The notes under the pieces were generated by a model, which had not been told where the DNA came from, searched no databases, and saw nothing but the letters and a program-made list of their open reading frames with translations. This document shows, in pieces, positions 32,078 to 41,915 of a stretch of 64,000 nt of DNA (its first letter is position 1; each line of letters opens with the position of its first letter). A program made the position numbers and the translations under genes. The stretch spans positions 868,001 to 932,000 of the forward strand of contig LR590463.1 of assembly GCA_901472405.1 (NCBI GenBank). The letters are read 5' to 3'. The DNA is from Serratia rubidaea (GTDB lineage Bacteria; Pseudomonadota; Gammaproteobacteria; Enterobacterales; Enterobacteriaceae).

Positions 32078-32450
32078 TTACCAGTTTAAGTCCTGCTTGC
32101 TGGCCTCAAGATCGCGGTCGTACATCATCTTCAGGTTTTGATAGGTGCACATATCGATCTGGCCGCAATACGTCTTGATGACTTTTTTCAGCAGTTTCTT
32201 ATCGGTAGCCGCCGTCAGCTGTTTAAAGGCGTCCAGATTGCTCTGTTCCATCATGCGTAATGTGGCCGGGCTATCGACCCCGATGGTTTTCATATCTTTT
32301 TGCGTTCTGGCTTTGATGTAGTTGACCGCCGACTGTTTTTCCGCCTCGCTGCCTTTGAAGGTGGTGGGATCGACAAAGCCTTTCGGCATAAGCCATCGCC
32401 GCCATAGGCAGCAGTAACCCCAGGGCGAGCAGCGTTTTTTTAACTTGCAT
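32078..32450 (-). CDS. Small secreted protein of unknown function (frame broken near 32392)
   Basis: The ATG at 32450 starts a signal peptide (MQVKKTLLALGLLLPMAAMA). One extra base just after it shifts the frame; removing it joins MPKGFVDPTTFKGSEAEKQS and a helical, lysine-rich mature part that ends YDRDLEASKQDLNW, about 123 residues in all. Two cysteines in YCGQIDMCTY may form a disulfide. I do not recognise the family. It lies between rplS and the tailocin end and is transcribed leftward, with the rplS terminator behind it. It could belong to the host rather than the tailocin. Confidence 0.65.
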
Positions 32451-32692
32451 GACAACCTCTTTGTGCGTGTAGTTTATTGAAGTATTGATAAGGGCGGGAG
32501 GATCCGGTTCCGCCATATTTCGACTATGTTCCCTGTCTGAGTGATTTTTGAACGAAGCCTGAGCGTTGAGAATGATGTTATTCCCACACTATCATCATGG
32601 TAACTGATTGATTGTAAGTTTAATATACTGTAAGTTATTGTTTTGCGGATTATTTAGCTTGGCTTGCAATTGCTACTTTGGTGGCTGAGGGT
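32451..32692. other. Spacer between secreted-protein gene and tailocin
   Basis: About 240 AT-rich bases that probably hold the promoter of the secreted-protein gene. No integrase gene, tRNA or obvious attachment-site repeat is visible at this left edge of the tailocin. Confidence 0.45.
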
Positions 32693-32716
32693 AAAAAAGC
32701 CTGCAGGAGCAGGCTT
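32693..32716 (-). terminator. Terminator at the 3' end of the tailocin operon
   Basis: On the minus strand AAGCCTGC TCCT GCAGGCTT followed by TTTT, about 37 bases after the second tail-fibre assembly gene. It closes the leftward FI-to-Tfa2 transcript. Confidence 0.85.
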
Positions 32717-32752
32717 GTCGGCAGTCGTGTCGCGAAGCTGGGTGGCGACTCT

Positions 32753-33298
32753 TTACAAGTGAGGCTCTGGTGGCCAGTCAATATTAGGAGCTGCAGTGAG
32801 ATCAAGGCGATTCAGCATGACCCGGTATGTTTTCCAATCAGCTAATAAAGCGATTTCGGTTTCATTCGCTATATTCAACTCTACGGCGTCCTGTAGCGGG
32901 GCGATGGCTTTAGTGGCAGTGGCTAAACGTGCAGCCTGTTCCACCATGGCTTTTTCTTGATACTCTTGTGGCAGATAGATCCGCTTGCTTATTTTTTCAC
33001 CATCAAATATCCATTCGCCGGAAATATCAGCTTGGCGATTATATTCAGTATCCATGACTTCAACGACGCTGAGATCGGCAGGCCATAATGTAGATACATC
33101 TTTGTTTACGGCTATACTGCGAATAACTCCACGCTTGTCGTAAGCAAATTTGATACTATCTTTGGCAAAGTTTTTTTGGCAGCTATACCACTCGGTACCA
33201 TCTTCGGCATAAAGAAACATGGCATTATGTTGTTCGCGCAAGCTTAACTGTTCTGGCGTCGTTGGTTCGCCTAATTTGAAGTTTTTTATATTTACCAT
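32753..33298 (-). CDS. Tail-fibre assembly chaperone 2 (Caudo_TAP/Tfa family)
   Basis: A 181-residue protein whose C-terminal third (ADWKTYRVMLNRLDLTAAPNIDWPPEPHL) is the hallmark of Tfa chaperones, which trimerise fibres and may stay at the fibre tip. It lies three bases after fibre gene 2 and probably serves that fibre only. Its N-terminal half shares little with Tfa 1 at 41916-42516, as expected for partners of different fibres. Last gene of the tailocin. Confidence 0.88.
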   Translation of the reverse strand: MVNIKNFKLGEPTTPEQLSLREQHNAMFLYAEDGTEWYSCQKNFAKDSIKFAYDKRGVIRSIAVNKDVSTLWPADLSVVEVMDTEYNRQADISGEWIFDGEKISKRIYLPQEYQEKAMVEQAARLATATKAIAPLQDAVELNIANETEIALLADWKTYRVMLNRLDLTAAPNIDWPPEPHL

Positions 33299-33301
33299 GA
33301 T

Positions 33302-34956
33302 TTATCTTCCAATAGTTATCCATTGACCATTTTTATATATTTGGATGTAACTCCAAAATAAACTTTCAGCAGAATAGTCGCCGTCTCGGTTATCAAATCC
33401 GGTCAATACGGTGTTTTCGTGATAGGTATAAATTCCTGTGGCGCCAACTTTCTTCTCAGCACTGTACCTAACACTTTGAATAAAGTTTTGATTAACCCAA
33501 TCAATAGTGGCTCTGGCTCCGACGTGTAGGTTGAACGACTCCCAGTCTACACGGCTATTGACTTGTTCAATTATTGCATCCCATAGCCATTTATTACCCC
33601 AGCGACTGCCCATAATATTACCATCGCTGGCATGAACCGCGGGCCGACGTTCAGGGTGCCGTTGATGGAAACGTCGTGCCCCATTGTCACCGCACCGTTT
33701 TTTATATTAACGTACAGTGGACGCATATCGTTGAATCCACCATATTGGTCTTTGGCATTTGTCAGCATCAAATACAGGCTATTGCCGTCGTTACGCCAGA
33801 ATGTCCCATAGTCACCGCCGATTGAGCGGTAATTATTAGGCACCGTTGACTGTATTTCAGCGCTGGTTTTTAATGGGCCGGTTAACTGCCCGCCGCTCTT
33901 CATTAAGTAACGACCATCCGCTTCATTTTTACTCCAGGCTCCCACATCCGCAGACGTCGGTTTGTTTTCCGTGCTGTAGTACTGTTGAAATGGCCCCCAT
34001 ACGCCTGCGGGAGAGGTGCAGTAGCGTATATATGTGCGGGTAGTATTTGCACCAGCGTGCCAAAAAAGCTGTTTGGCGGATATTGCATCGTATTTAATAC
34101 ACAGCATTTCCCAGTTGGCTGCGGGATTAGGTGTATTTGCGGCTCCAGGTGCTAACTTGTAAAAGCCGGTTTTACTGGCAGCATTAGCATCGCTGATGTT
34201 AATTGCCGCTCCCCCCAGGCCGAAAGCGCCTACGGCCATCAGCTGCCCGCTTTCGGTACCGACGTTTTTGGTGGCTGCACTACCCAGCTGCAGATTACGT
34301 CGGGCCGTTTCTTTATTTGGCACGTCGCTGAGGTTTGACGCTTTTTTCAACCCGGCATCATTGACCTGTTTCAGCGCCGCCGGAGTTATCGCTTTGTTTT
34401 CATCCGGGCTGTTAGTGGCGTTTGACAGCATCACGAAACCTTTTGCCGTGGTGGTGGCGTCGGGGTGGCGGCGTGAGCCTTCATGATCCAATAAGGCTTT
34501 CTCGACAAAGTCTCTGCTCGCCAACACCGTATCGTCACCGGCAATTACCTGGATGGCGTCGGTATTGCTGACGATCAGGATCATGCGCAGCGTTTGCGTA
34601 CGCCCGCTACCTTCTTCCAACTTGGGTTTGTAGCTTTCGGCCATATTGCCGACGGCGATCAGTTCGCCGGATTCGTCGAACAACCCCATTTCACGCAGCC
34701 AGAAACCGCCGACGTTTGCCGGTATGATCAGTTCGGCGACGATATGATCTTTCGACGCATTGGCAATATCCAATGCGTTGAGCGCAGCACGGTATTGTTC
34801 ATTAAGCAGCTTCGTTTGTTCTGGCGTGGGTTCGGGCAGTGTGCCATTGCCGTCGCCGACGGCCATATGCGTAATCTTTAGCTGTGTCCCGCCGGCCGTT
34901 GCGGCGGCAATTTTTGCTGCGCCGGCAGTGGTTATTATCGCTTTATATTTCGTCAT
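33302..34956 (-). CDS. Tail fibre 2 (P2 gpH-like; frame broken near 33640)
   Basis: The N-terminal 150 residues (MTKYKAIITTAGAAKIAAATAGG, MAVGDGNGTLPEPTPEQTKL, WLREMGLFDESGELIAVGNM) are the baseplate-attachment domain shared with fibre 1 and P2 gpH. The middle is Ala/Asn-rich with phage fibre repeats (ADGRYLMKSGGQLTGPL). One base is missing near 33640; restoring it joins the tip ASDGNIMGSRWGNKWLWDAI to ITIGR, giving about 551 residues. The tip has no similarity to the collar-type tip of fibre 1, so the two fibres should bind different surface receptors. Confidence 0.88.
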
Positions 34957-34967
34957 GTTGGGTATCT

Positions 34968-35534
34968 CTATCCGGGGTAAACGGTGGTGACATCACCGTC
35001 AAGAGCCGCCGCGCCTGTATAGACGTATCCTGCCACGGCTTGTGAAATTGTCAGGCCAAGTAAATGGCGACTTACGGGTTTGGCATCGGCGATCATGCGT
35101 TCCATCTCAAGGTACATGTCTTCGCTGATGCCGCTTTCCAGTACGCCGATATTGAGCCGGAAGGTGCCGGGTGGGTCATCGCCGCCGTGCCACCATTCGT
35201 CAACGTTAATCAGGTAGCCCAGTGGTTCAACTACGCGGCGTATTGCACCGAGCGTGCCCTTATGCCGGTGGACAAAAAAGGCTGAGGCGATAACGCTGCG
35301 TTTTGTCTCTTCCGGCCATGTTTCATCCCAGTGATCGACGGAAAAGGCCCAGGCCAGGTAAGGTAATAAATTGACCGGGCAGGTTGCCGGGTTCCATAAG
35401 TCGCGCAGTGACACCGATACGTGTTCCAGTTCGGCGCAGGCCTGCGCCGCGGCGACTTCGAGCAGCGTCGAACCAACCGGCAACAGCCGGTTGGTTGCCT
35501 GATTTGCTAATAAATCGGCGTCAAACGGTGGCAT
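34968..35534 (-). CDS. Baseplate protein gpI, second copy
   Basis: A 188-residue P2 gpI homologue: LLPVGSTLLEVAAAQACAELEHV, LWNPATCPVNLLPYLAWAFSVDHWDETWPEETKR, HRHKGTLGAIRRVVEPLGYLI and AKPVSRHLLGL are shared almost word for word with copy 1 at 43553-44161, while the C-termini differ. gpI links the baseplate wedge to the fibre. A second gpI with its own fibre and chaperone, starting four bases after ogr, is not part of the P2 plan. Confidence 0.92.
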   Translation of the reverse strand: MPPFDADLLANQATNRLLPVGSTLLEVAAAQACAELEHVSVSLRDLWNPATCPVNLLPYLAWAFSVDHWDETWPEETKRSVIASAFFVHRHKGTLGAIRRVVEPLGYLINVDEWWHGGDDPPGTFRLNIGVLESGISEDMYLEMERMIADAKPVSRHLLGLTISQAVAGYVYTGAAALDGDVTTVYPG

Positions 35535-35537
35535 GGT

Positions 35538-35771
35538 TTACCCCTTGGCCGCGGTTTGCGTTGCCGAGCGTGCTTTGCCCGTGGCCACTGCGGCCGGTGC
35601 CTGTGGGCTATCTCCACGCTTAACGATGACGCGCGCAACCGACTCGTGCGTAGCAAACGTACAGCTGCAGTTAATGTTCTGGCATTGGTGGTAGCGTTCT
35701 TTGGTTGATTCGCTCAGGTAACGGCTGGAACGGGTGTGAGCGACGTTACCGCATACTGGACAGTGCATCAT
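35538..35771 (-). CDS. ogr: Late-gene activator Ogr/Delta family
   Basis: A 77-residue zinc-finger activator that in P2 binds TGT-N12-ACA boxes near -55 and contacts the RNA polymerase alpha subunit. The four cysteines are in MHCPVCGN and CQNINCSC, and RSSRYLSESTKERYHQC is the family signature. The ATG at 35771 follows AGAGGGA; a TTG two codons earlier is less likely. It has its own promoter (35811-35838) in addition to read-through from gene D. An Ala-rich tail follows the finger. Confidence 0.93.
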   Translation of the reverse strand: MMHCPVCGNVAHTRSSRYLSESTKERYHQCQNINCSCTFATHESVARVIVKRGDSPQAPAAVATGKARSATQTAAKG

Positions 35772-35810
35772 AATCAAATCCCTCTATCGTTTATTCAAGC
35801 TCTGTGATTT

Positions 35811-35838
35811 ATATTACATCCGTATCTCGCAAATGCAA
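35811..35838 (-). promoter_or_regulatory. Promoter of ogr
   Basis: On the minus strand TTGCAT, 16 bases, TAATAT, about 40 bases before the ogr ATG. A near-palindrome ATCTTGC-ATTT-GCGAGAT covers the -35 and could be a repressor site. The 80-base gap after gene D is the only non-coding stretch in the FI-Tfa2 operon. Confidence 0.6.
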
Positions 35839-35859
35839 GATATTAACTCGTAATTGAGT

Positions 35860-36998
35860 TCACATTTCTGTTGTGTGGTAAGTGACGTCATCAAGCATCA
35901 CCTGTAGGTCCAAAGTGCAGGTGTATCCGCTGCTGCTCAGGATGTGGGTGATGGTGTTGATGGCCCACCGCTGACTATCAATCTGCGATTTGAAGCCGCG
36001 AACGATGATTGGCGTGCCTGGCACCAGGTCCGGTCGCCCGATAGCCAGGTTGATGGTGAACTTGGCCAATCCTTGCTGTATTCGTTTGAATACGGCTTCG
36101 GCGCCGCGCATCGCAGCATCTTTATCCCGAAAGATCTTAGGGATATTAAATATGTTGTCTCCGGCACCGAGTAGATAGTTGTTTGGCGATGTTTGAGCGC
36201 CAGGTTTTGCTGGTGGTGAACCGGCGGTATTTTTGGAGCCTCCCGGCAACTGGCGGTCGAGACGAATTTTTTTATTCGCGTCGTTAGGTTTATCGGTGTT
36301 TAGCCAAACGGCGCTGACGCCGCTATAGGCGTTTTTATCCGCGATGTTGAAGCTATGCTTATCACCGTCATTGCGGTAAGAACCTGTACTTGCAGAGGCT
36401 CACCGTTGCTGACGCCGCCCACTCCAGGCTTGAAGAATGAAATCCTCTGGAAGCGTAAACTCACCTTGGCGCCATTGAGCGTCGCCAGCCGTACCAGGAA
36501 TTGCAGGTCTGACTCATTGGTCTGATCGATATGCGGAATGGTTATTTCGCTGAGCCCGGTGTCTACATTCGGGGCGCGCAGCTGGTTGCGTTCCGATATT
36601 TGTTTAATGATGTCTCCCAGAGCAATATCAGAATAAGACTGGCTGCGTAATTGGTTGAGTGAGCGTCTAAAATCAGCGCTGTTAGCCGATATTGTCAGTT
36701 GGTCCGGTGCGCCGGTATGGGTAATGGTGTCAATGACGAATGAGCCATGTCCAAATAACGCCGAACCTTGCCAGCCAATATAAAGCGTTAACAGCGCGCC
36801 GCGTCTGGGCATGATGAGCTGGCCGTCGCTATCGTCTAAAATGATGCTCAGAGAGTCTGCGGCAAAGCCGCTGACGTCTTTAAGCTTCAGCGAAATCAAC
36901 CGAGGTGCGATGGACGCAGTAATATCCTTGTCATCCAACGTGATAATAAAATCAGGGGCAATCTTGCCCCCCATTGGCAAAGCGGTGTCGGTGATCAT
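35860..36998 (-). CDS. D: Baseplate hub protein gpD (frame broken near 36375)
   Basis: P2 gpD family hub, which with the spike forms the centre of the baseplate. The first part reads FADSLSIILDD, RRGALLTLYIGWQGSALFGHG and ISANSADFRRSLNQLRSQSYSD. One C is missing near 36375; restoring it joins RNDGDKHSFNIADKNAYSGV to LPGGSKNTAG and the tail HTTEM, 379 residues in all, close to 387 in P2. Its ATG overlaps the gpU stop, as in P2. Confidence 0.92.
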
Positions 36999-37476
36999 GA
37001 GTTAAGTCCCGCCGCCTGTTTTGCCTTGTCCAACAGCACGCCGGCTTTATGCAACACGCCTTCCGCCTGCGTACGCAGATCGCCAAACATGGCGTGCAGC
37101 GACTCATCCACGCGCTTCAGCGTGATATCAAAATTAATTTGTCGTGGTTGGCCATCGGGAACAGCTGCGTGCCGGTCTGGCTTAACCGTTGAATCACAAA
37201 CATGCCGTAAATCGTTCCACTCCCTTCAATCAGCGGCCAGGCTCGCCCCTGGTCCGCCATTGCCTGCAGAACGGCGAGTGAGATACGGCCCCCGGTCAGT
37301 TCCGGCATCAGCTGCCCCGACAGGGTGATGGTTTCGGCGTCAGGGCCAAGGAATTGCGAAGTCGCGCGTTGGCCTACGCGTTTGTTTTCCGGCCACTGAT
37401 AGGTGACATCACGTTTAATGGTTTGGTAGGGAAGCGTACGCAGCTTAAATACGTAGATCCCAAGGGTTAGCATCAT
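36995..37476 (-). CDS. U: Tail terminator-like protein gpU (frame broken near 37155)
   Basis: P2 gpU family: IYVFKLRTLPYQTIKRDVTYQWPENKRVG, then LGPDAETITLSGQLMPELTGG and MADQGRAWPLIEGSG. One G is missing in TTCCCGATGG; restoring it gives PDGQPRQINFDITLKRVDE and a total of 160 residues (159 in P2). U lies between the tape measure and gpD, and its last four bases are the gpD start. Confidence 0.92.
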
Positions 37477-37488
37477 GGCGTTGGCTCC

Positions 37489-39544
37489 TTAATTATGGGC
37501 AAATTGGGATTGTGATAAACGGTCGCTTTCCCACTGCTGCTCCTGATTGAGTTGGTAATAGATATTATGAATTTCCTCGCGGTCCATGCCCGGCGTGGTA
37601 TGAATCGTCACGTTATTGGTCACCGTTCTGTTGCCGGCCGTGGCAGCGACGCCGGGCGTTATGGCCGGTTGATAGGTCGTTAGCGGAGAACGCACTGCGT
37701 TAATGGGGGTATCGTGTTCCAATACGGGAGCGGCAGGCGGTGGCAGGCTGTTTTCCTGTTTTGCCTCCTTCTTCAGCAAACCCACTTTCTCCAGCAACCC
37801 GACGACGTAACCGCTGACGCTTTTCACGAGCGATAGCGGTCGGTTAAGGCTTCAGCCAAGGCTTTCCCCATGGATCTCCCAACGTCTGAAATCTTGTTTA
37901 AGCCTTCTTGCGTCATTTTGACCGGAGTAAGGAAATCCTTGATTTTTCCTATGATGAAGCTGAACAGTTCACCGATCGGCTCGAACAGGCTTTTAAACGG
38001 CGCGAGTGCTTCAAGAACACCGTCGATAATGCCGCCAATAAATGCGGAAATTGGCTCCCAATATTTATAAATGACCGCCGCGCCCGCGATGACAGCGGCG
38101 ATGACCGCAACAATGGGAGGCCAAGCGCGGCAAATGCGGCGGCGATGGCGCTGCCGACACCGCTGAAAATACCGCCGAGCAGTGCGGCGCCGCTCATCAG
38201 CATATTGATGGCGCTGAGGGCCGGAACAATAAATGTGCCGATGCCGGCAAGGCCGCCAAGCAGTACGGCTATAGCGCCGGCAACGGTGATCAGCGTTGCG
38301 GTCAGTTCCGGGTTATTGGTTACCCATTGCTGCAGCGTATCCAGCCACTTGGTCGCCGTTTGCGTTAGCTCCCGCAACGCGCTGTTCTGTCCGCCGAACA
38401 GATCAATGCGGATGCGATCCCAGCTGGCGAACAGTTTTTGTATATCGCCGTCTAGGTTGTCGCCCCGTACCGTCACTATCGCCTGAGCGGCGCCGGCAAC
38501 ATTGCCTAACTGTTTACCGGCCGGAGCCAATTGCGCCGCCGTTTGTTCCAGGCCTGTTCCCCGGCTGAGCGCGTCGGGCGCTGCCGAGACCAGCTGTTTG
38601 TTCAGGTCCGTCAGAGGGAGCGCATAGCTGTTGCTGGCTTTTGGCCATAACGTCGGCGATGTTATTGGCCTGATCGACCGGCAGTTTGAAGGCCTGCTGT
38701 ACGCCGGTGAGCGCTTTTACCGCCTCGTCAATGCTGCTGCCGCTTGCCTTGGCTAAACGTAATGCGGCCGGCGCGGCGGTCAGCACTGCGTTGGCGTCAT
38801 AGCCGCTGTTTGCCAGCGCCGCCTGTGCCTGCTGTATATCGGCTGGCGTATCGGCGCCGCTTTGTCGTTGGCTGGCCTGCTGTTGCAGCGCCAGCAAGTG
38901 CGGATCGTTTTGTGCCAATCCCAGCTGTGCCTGCAGAGCAGAAAGCTGCTGCTCAAACTGCACGCCGGCGTAAATAGCTGCTTGCCGCCGCTGAACAGCG
39001 TATTGCTGACTGCGGCTGCGGGTTCGGTAAATTTGCCCAGCGCATCAATACGCCCCTGACGGCGGTCCTGGTTAACAAATACTTGTGCACGACTGCGCTG
39101 ACGTTGGTCGTTTTGTATGGATTTGTTCGCCCCGAGCAACATTTGCTCCCAATTCAGGCGCTTACTTTGCTGTTGCGTGGCTTCATCCAGTTGCGCGGTG
39201 TTGACACCTTTTTTTCCGAGTTTTTTGCTCAGCCGGCCCTGCTGGAAGGACAGCATTTTGCTCCGCGCCTGTTGGAAGACGGCATCGAAGATTAATTGCT
39301 GACCAGTTTTGATATCCTCCATAGAGGATATGGTGGCGGGCTGCGATGCGCGCGCCGCCCGGTTGTGATTTAACTGTTGTTGAACCTCGTCAGCCTGGCG
39401 CCTCAGCGCCGCCAACTTTTTCAGCTGTGCGAGCTGTTTTTGCGCATAGTGAACCCGCTTGGTCGACAGAATGACATCGCGGTTGGCTGCTTTTAGCGTA
39501 ATGCCGTTGAGAATAATATCGTCGGCAGCCTGTTGGTTACTCAT
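37489..39544 (-). CDS. T: Tape-measure protein gpT (four frame breaks)
   Basis: Sets tail length. The N-terminus (MSNQQAADDIILNGITLKAA) is helical and Gln/Lys-rich, the middle has hydrophobic Gly/Ala helices (LITVAGAIAVLLGGLAGIGTFIVP), and the end is WESDRLSQSQFAHN. Bases are missing near 38970, 38116 and 37829 and one is extra near 38640; joined, the protein has about 685 residues, compared with about 815 in P2. Start overlaps the E' stop (ATGA-type). The shorter length predicts a shorter tail. Confidence 0.88.
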
Positions 39545-39978
39545 CGGTTTCTACTCCACTACGTTGAAGGGCCCGCTGGCGCCAGTCGATCAACTCCCCA
39601 GCCCCATACCGTTCATCTCCGATGGCGGCCAGTGAAAAATCACCGCAATATCCGCCATCAGATCGTCCACGGTCAGCACCGGGTCGATGTTTACTCCGCC
39701 GACTTCGGCGCTAAAAAACCGATCACCATGCCAGCCAGCGCGATCAGGTCCGGCAGTTCCAGACGGGCGCACTCTTCTTTGGTCAGGTTCGGGTAGGTGA
39801 CGCGCGGCAAAATGGTGATCAGCGCGTCCACGTCGGCATTTGCCAGCGCCGCCAGGCCGATGCCGCGCAGACTGCCTGCGGTGGGCTTGGTGACCATGAC
39901 TTCGCTAATTTCGCTGTCGCCGCGTTTGATTGGGGTATCGAGTACGACGCTGGTATCCTGAGAGGTGTTCATTTCCAT
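39537..39978 (-). CDS. E': Tail assembly chaperone gpE+E' (made by -1 frameshift)
   Basis: A second open frame overlaps and extends gpE in the -1 frame: FFSAEVGGVNIDPVLTVDDLMADIAVIFHWPPSEM, the P2 gpE' signature. It is reached at the heptamer T TTT TTA (39712-39718). One G is missing near 39598 in the given sequence; corrected, the end reads ELIDWRQRALQRSG and stops at 39537. The extended chaperone probably binds the tape measure while E coats tube subunits. Confidence 0.85.
39691..39978 (-). CDS. E: Tail assembly chaperone gpE
   Basis: 95 residues: VVLDTPIKRGDSEISEVMVTKPTAGSLRGIGL, then LPRVTYPNLTKEECARLELPDLIALAGMVIGFL. This is the short form of the P2-type tail chaperone, encoded after tube gene FII and before the tape measure. 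Most ribosomes should stop at 39691, and some should slip before it to make E+E'. Confidence 0.93.
   Translation of the reverse strand: MEMNTSQDTSVVLDTPIKRGDSEISEVMVTKPTAGSLRGIGLAALANADVDALITILPRVTYPNLTKEECARLELPDLIALAGMVIGFLAPKSAE
39712..39718 (-). promoter_or_regulatory. Slippery heptamer T TTT TTA for programmed -1 frameshift
   Basis: Read in the gpE frame as GGT TTT TTA, this is an X XXY YYZ heptamer. Slipping back one base leads directly into the conserved E' frame. P2 uses the same trick at the same place. Confidence 0.85.
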
Positions 39979-40047
39979 TGTTTTTTCCTTAACTGTGTTG
40001 GCTATGGGGTAAAGCGGCCAGCGCCCGGCTGGCCGTCGGTATAACGA

Positions 40048-40557
40048 TTACAGGCCGATGGCCTTGCGGTGTGCGGCCAGCAGGTCGACGCCGTCCACTT
40101 TTTCGATCATGTTGACGGTATCGATCTCAATCAGCTCTTTGCCGTCGATGCTCAGCTTGAAGTAGGTACAGTCGGTCGAGACCTTGGTTTCCGTATCTTC
40201 GCCTTGCTTGAAATCACCGCTGTCGATCTCTTTGTGGCGGCCGCGCATCACCACTTCCAACGCGGAAACGTCGCCGCTGTCATCGCGTTGGAAAGAACCG
40301 GTGAAACGCAGCGGTACCGCGTCGACCTGGCCCCATTGCTTCAGCACCAGTTCATCGATGCCGCCCATGGTCCACTCGACCACCAGCGCATCATCGTCCA
40401 GGCCAAAGTCGACCGATGCCGCGCCGTTCATGCCGCCGCCGCGGTATTTCTCCAGCTTGCGGGTCAGTTTTGGCAGGGTCAGCGAGGAAACCACGCCCAT
40501 ATAGTTGAAGCCGTCGTTAAACAGGTTCAGGTATTTCAATTTCTTTGGTAATGCCAT
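40048..40557 (-). CDS. FII: Tail tube protein gpFII
   Basis: 169 residues of the P2 FII family: MALPKKLKYLNLFNDGFNYMG, TLPKLTRKLEKYRGGGMNG, VEWTMGGIDELVLKQWG and VMRGRHKEIDSGDFKQGEDTE. It forms the inner tube that is driven through the target envelope. Follows the sheath gene by 13 bases, the usual FI-FII order. Intact. Confidence 0.95.
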   Translation of the reverse strand: MALPKKLKYLNLFNDGFNYMGVVSSLTLPKLTRKLEKYRGGGMNGAASVDFGLDDDALVVEWTMGGIDELVLKQWGQVDAVPLRFTGSFQRDDSGDVSALEVVMRGRHKEIDSGDFKQGEDTETKVSTDCTYFKLSIDGKELIEIDTVNMIEKVDGVDLLAAHRKAIGL

Positions 40558-40570
40558 CTTGTTGTTCTCC

Positions 40571-41739
40571 TTAGCTGTTTACGGACGCGGCGAAGTTCGC
40601 CAGGTAGCGATCGGTAATGCGTTGACGCAGGGTGAGGTCTTCCAGCGGCGGCACCGGGGTGTAGTCGTAATCGATGAACAGCTTGCCGGCTTTCAGGGTT
40701 TCCTGGTCGTTAGCGCTTTCGTCGTACCAGCAGTCGCCGTCGATGATCAGGCCGGCGGATTTCAGCTCGCGGAATTTGGCTTTAATGCCGTCGATCATGT
40801 CGCGGATCAGCGTTGGCGTCAGGGGACGATCCACCGCCCACAGGTGTGCTTCGGCCATGGTGTCTGCCAGCACCTGTGCGGTGCGGGTATAGTTTTCAAA
40901 CTGGAACAGCGGATCGTCGGCGCAGGTGCGTGAACCCCAGAATTTGAAGCCGTCTTTGCGGATCAGCGTGGTGACGCAGGCTTCATTCAGCAGGTCGGCA
41001 TCGGTGCCTGTCGTTTGCAGATCCCAGAAGACGCTGGCGGAAATACCGCTGACGCCGTTGACGCCGACGTTGGACAGCGACTTATGCCAGCCGGTCTCCT
41101 GGTCAATCTTGGCGCGCAGGCCGAGCGCACGGGCGGTGGCATAGGCAATATCGCTGCTGTTGGTGGTGGTGTTCCAACTGACGAAGTCAGGCCAAATCAG
41201 CATCAGCTCGCGCTGGCTGAAGTTTTTACGGTAGGCAATGGCTTCCGTAACGGTTTTACAGCCGTAGGCGCTGATATAGCCGAAGGCGCGCAGCTGCTGA
41301 CAAATGGCTGCCAGCGCCGTGGCGACCTGCAGATTATCGAAGCCGGGCACGCGAGAATACGCGGTTTCACGCCCAGTTCAGCCTGTGCCGCCAGCAGGGC
41401 TTTCATGCCGGTGTATTTACCGTTCTCATCGGCGCCGCCGATAATGTTGGAGGTGGTTTCCGCTTCGTCCTGACCTTCGGCGACGCGTACGACCACGGTG
41501 ACCGGTTTGGCTTGCTCGGCGATGGCCAGCAGCGCGGCGGACAGCGTCCCTTTTTTACCGGCTTTGCCGCTGGCGGCCAGTACGTCGGTGATCAGCACCG
41601 GTTGGTTAAGTGGAAAAACGCTGGCATCGGCATCTTCTGCGGTACAAACCATGCCGATGACCGCCGTTGAGACGGTGGAAATTACGCGAGTGCCTTCGTT
41701 GATTTCAAGGACACGTACGCCGTGGTGATAGTCACCCAT
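40571..41739 (-). CDS. FI: Contractile sheath protein gpFI (frame broken near 41352)
   Basis: P2 FI sheath family. I start at the ATG at 41739 ([18 protein letters not shown]). One G is missing after KPRIL; restoring it gives [21 protein letters not shown] and about 389 residues (396 in P2). The second half has [40 protein letters not shown] and ends NFAASVNS. A perfect Ogr box lies 72 bases before the start, and the Tfa 1 terminator lies beyond that, so FI begins a separate operon. Confidence 0.95.
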
Positions 41740-41810
41740 AGTATTACTCCGTTTGTTGGTTGGTAGGAGTAGGATGCGCTTCTCAAGGCGGGCGTGCACG
41801 TCATTGGGTA

Positions 41811-41828
41811 TGTATCAAATCTGACACA
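41811..41828 (-). promoter_or_regulatory. Ogr box of the FI operon
   Basis: TGT ATCAAATCTGAC ACA fits TGT-N12-ACA exactly. Its centre is about 80 bases before the FI start, the distance expected for an activator site near -55 of a late promoter. Confidence 0.85.
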
Positions 41829-41847
41829 ACATCAGGAAAAATAAGGT

Positions 41848-41873
41848 AAAAAAAACGCCCCGGGAGGGGCGTT
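41848..41873 (-). terminator. Terminator after Tfa 1
   Basis: On the minus strand AACGCCCC TCCC GGGGCGTT TTTTTT, ending the V-to-Tfa1 transcript just before the FI promoter. Confidence 0.88.
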
Positions 41874-41915
41874 GTTGGTGATGGAGTCGTGACGTTACGT
41901 CAACGGGTAACGGGC

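Noticed and set aside
35778..35859. LexA box upstream of ogr (CTGTGATTTATATTAC)
   Set aside because: The right half does not match ACAG; it is not a LexA operator.
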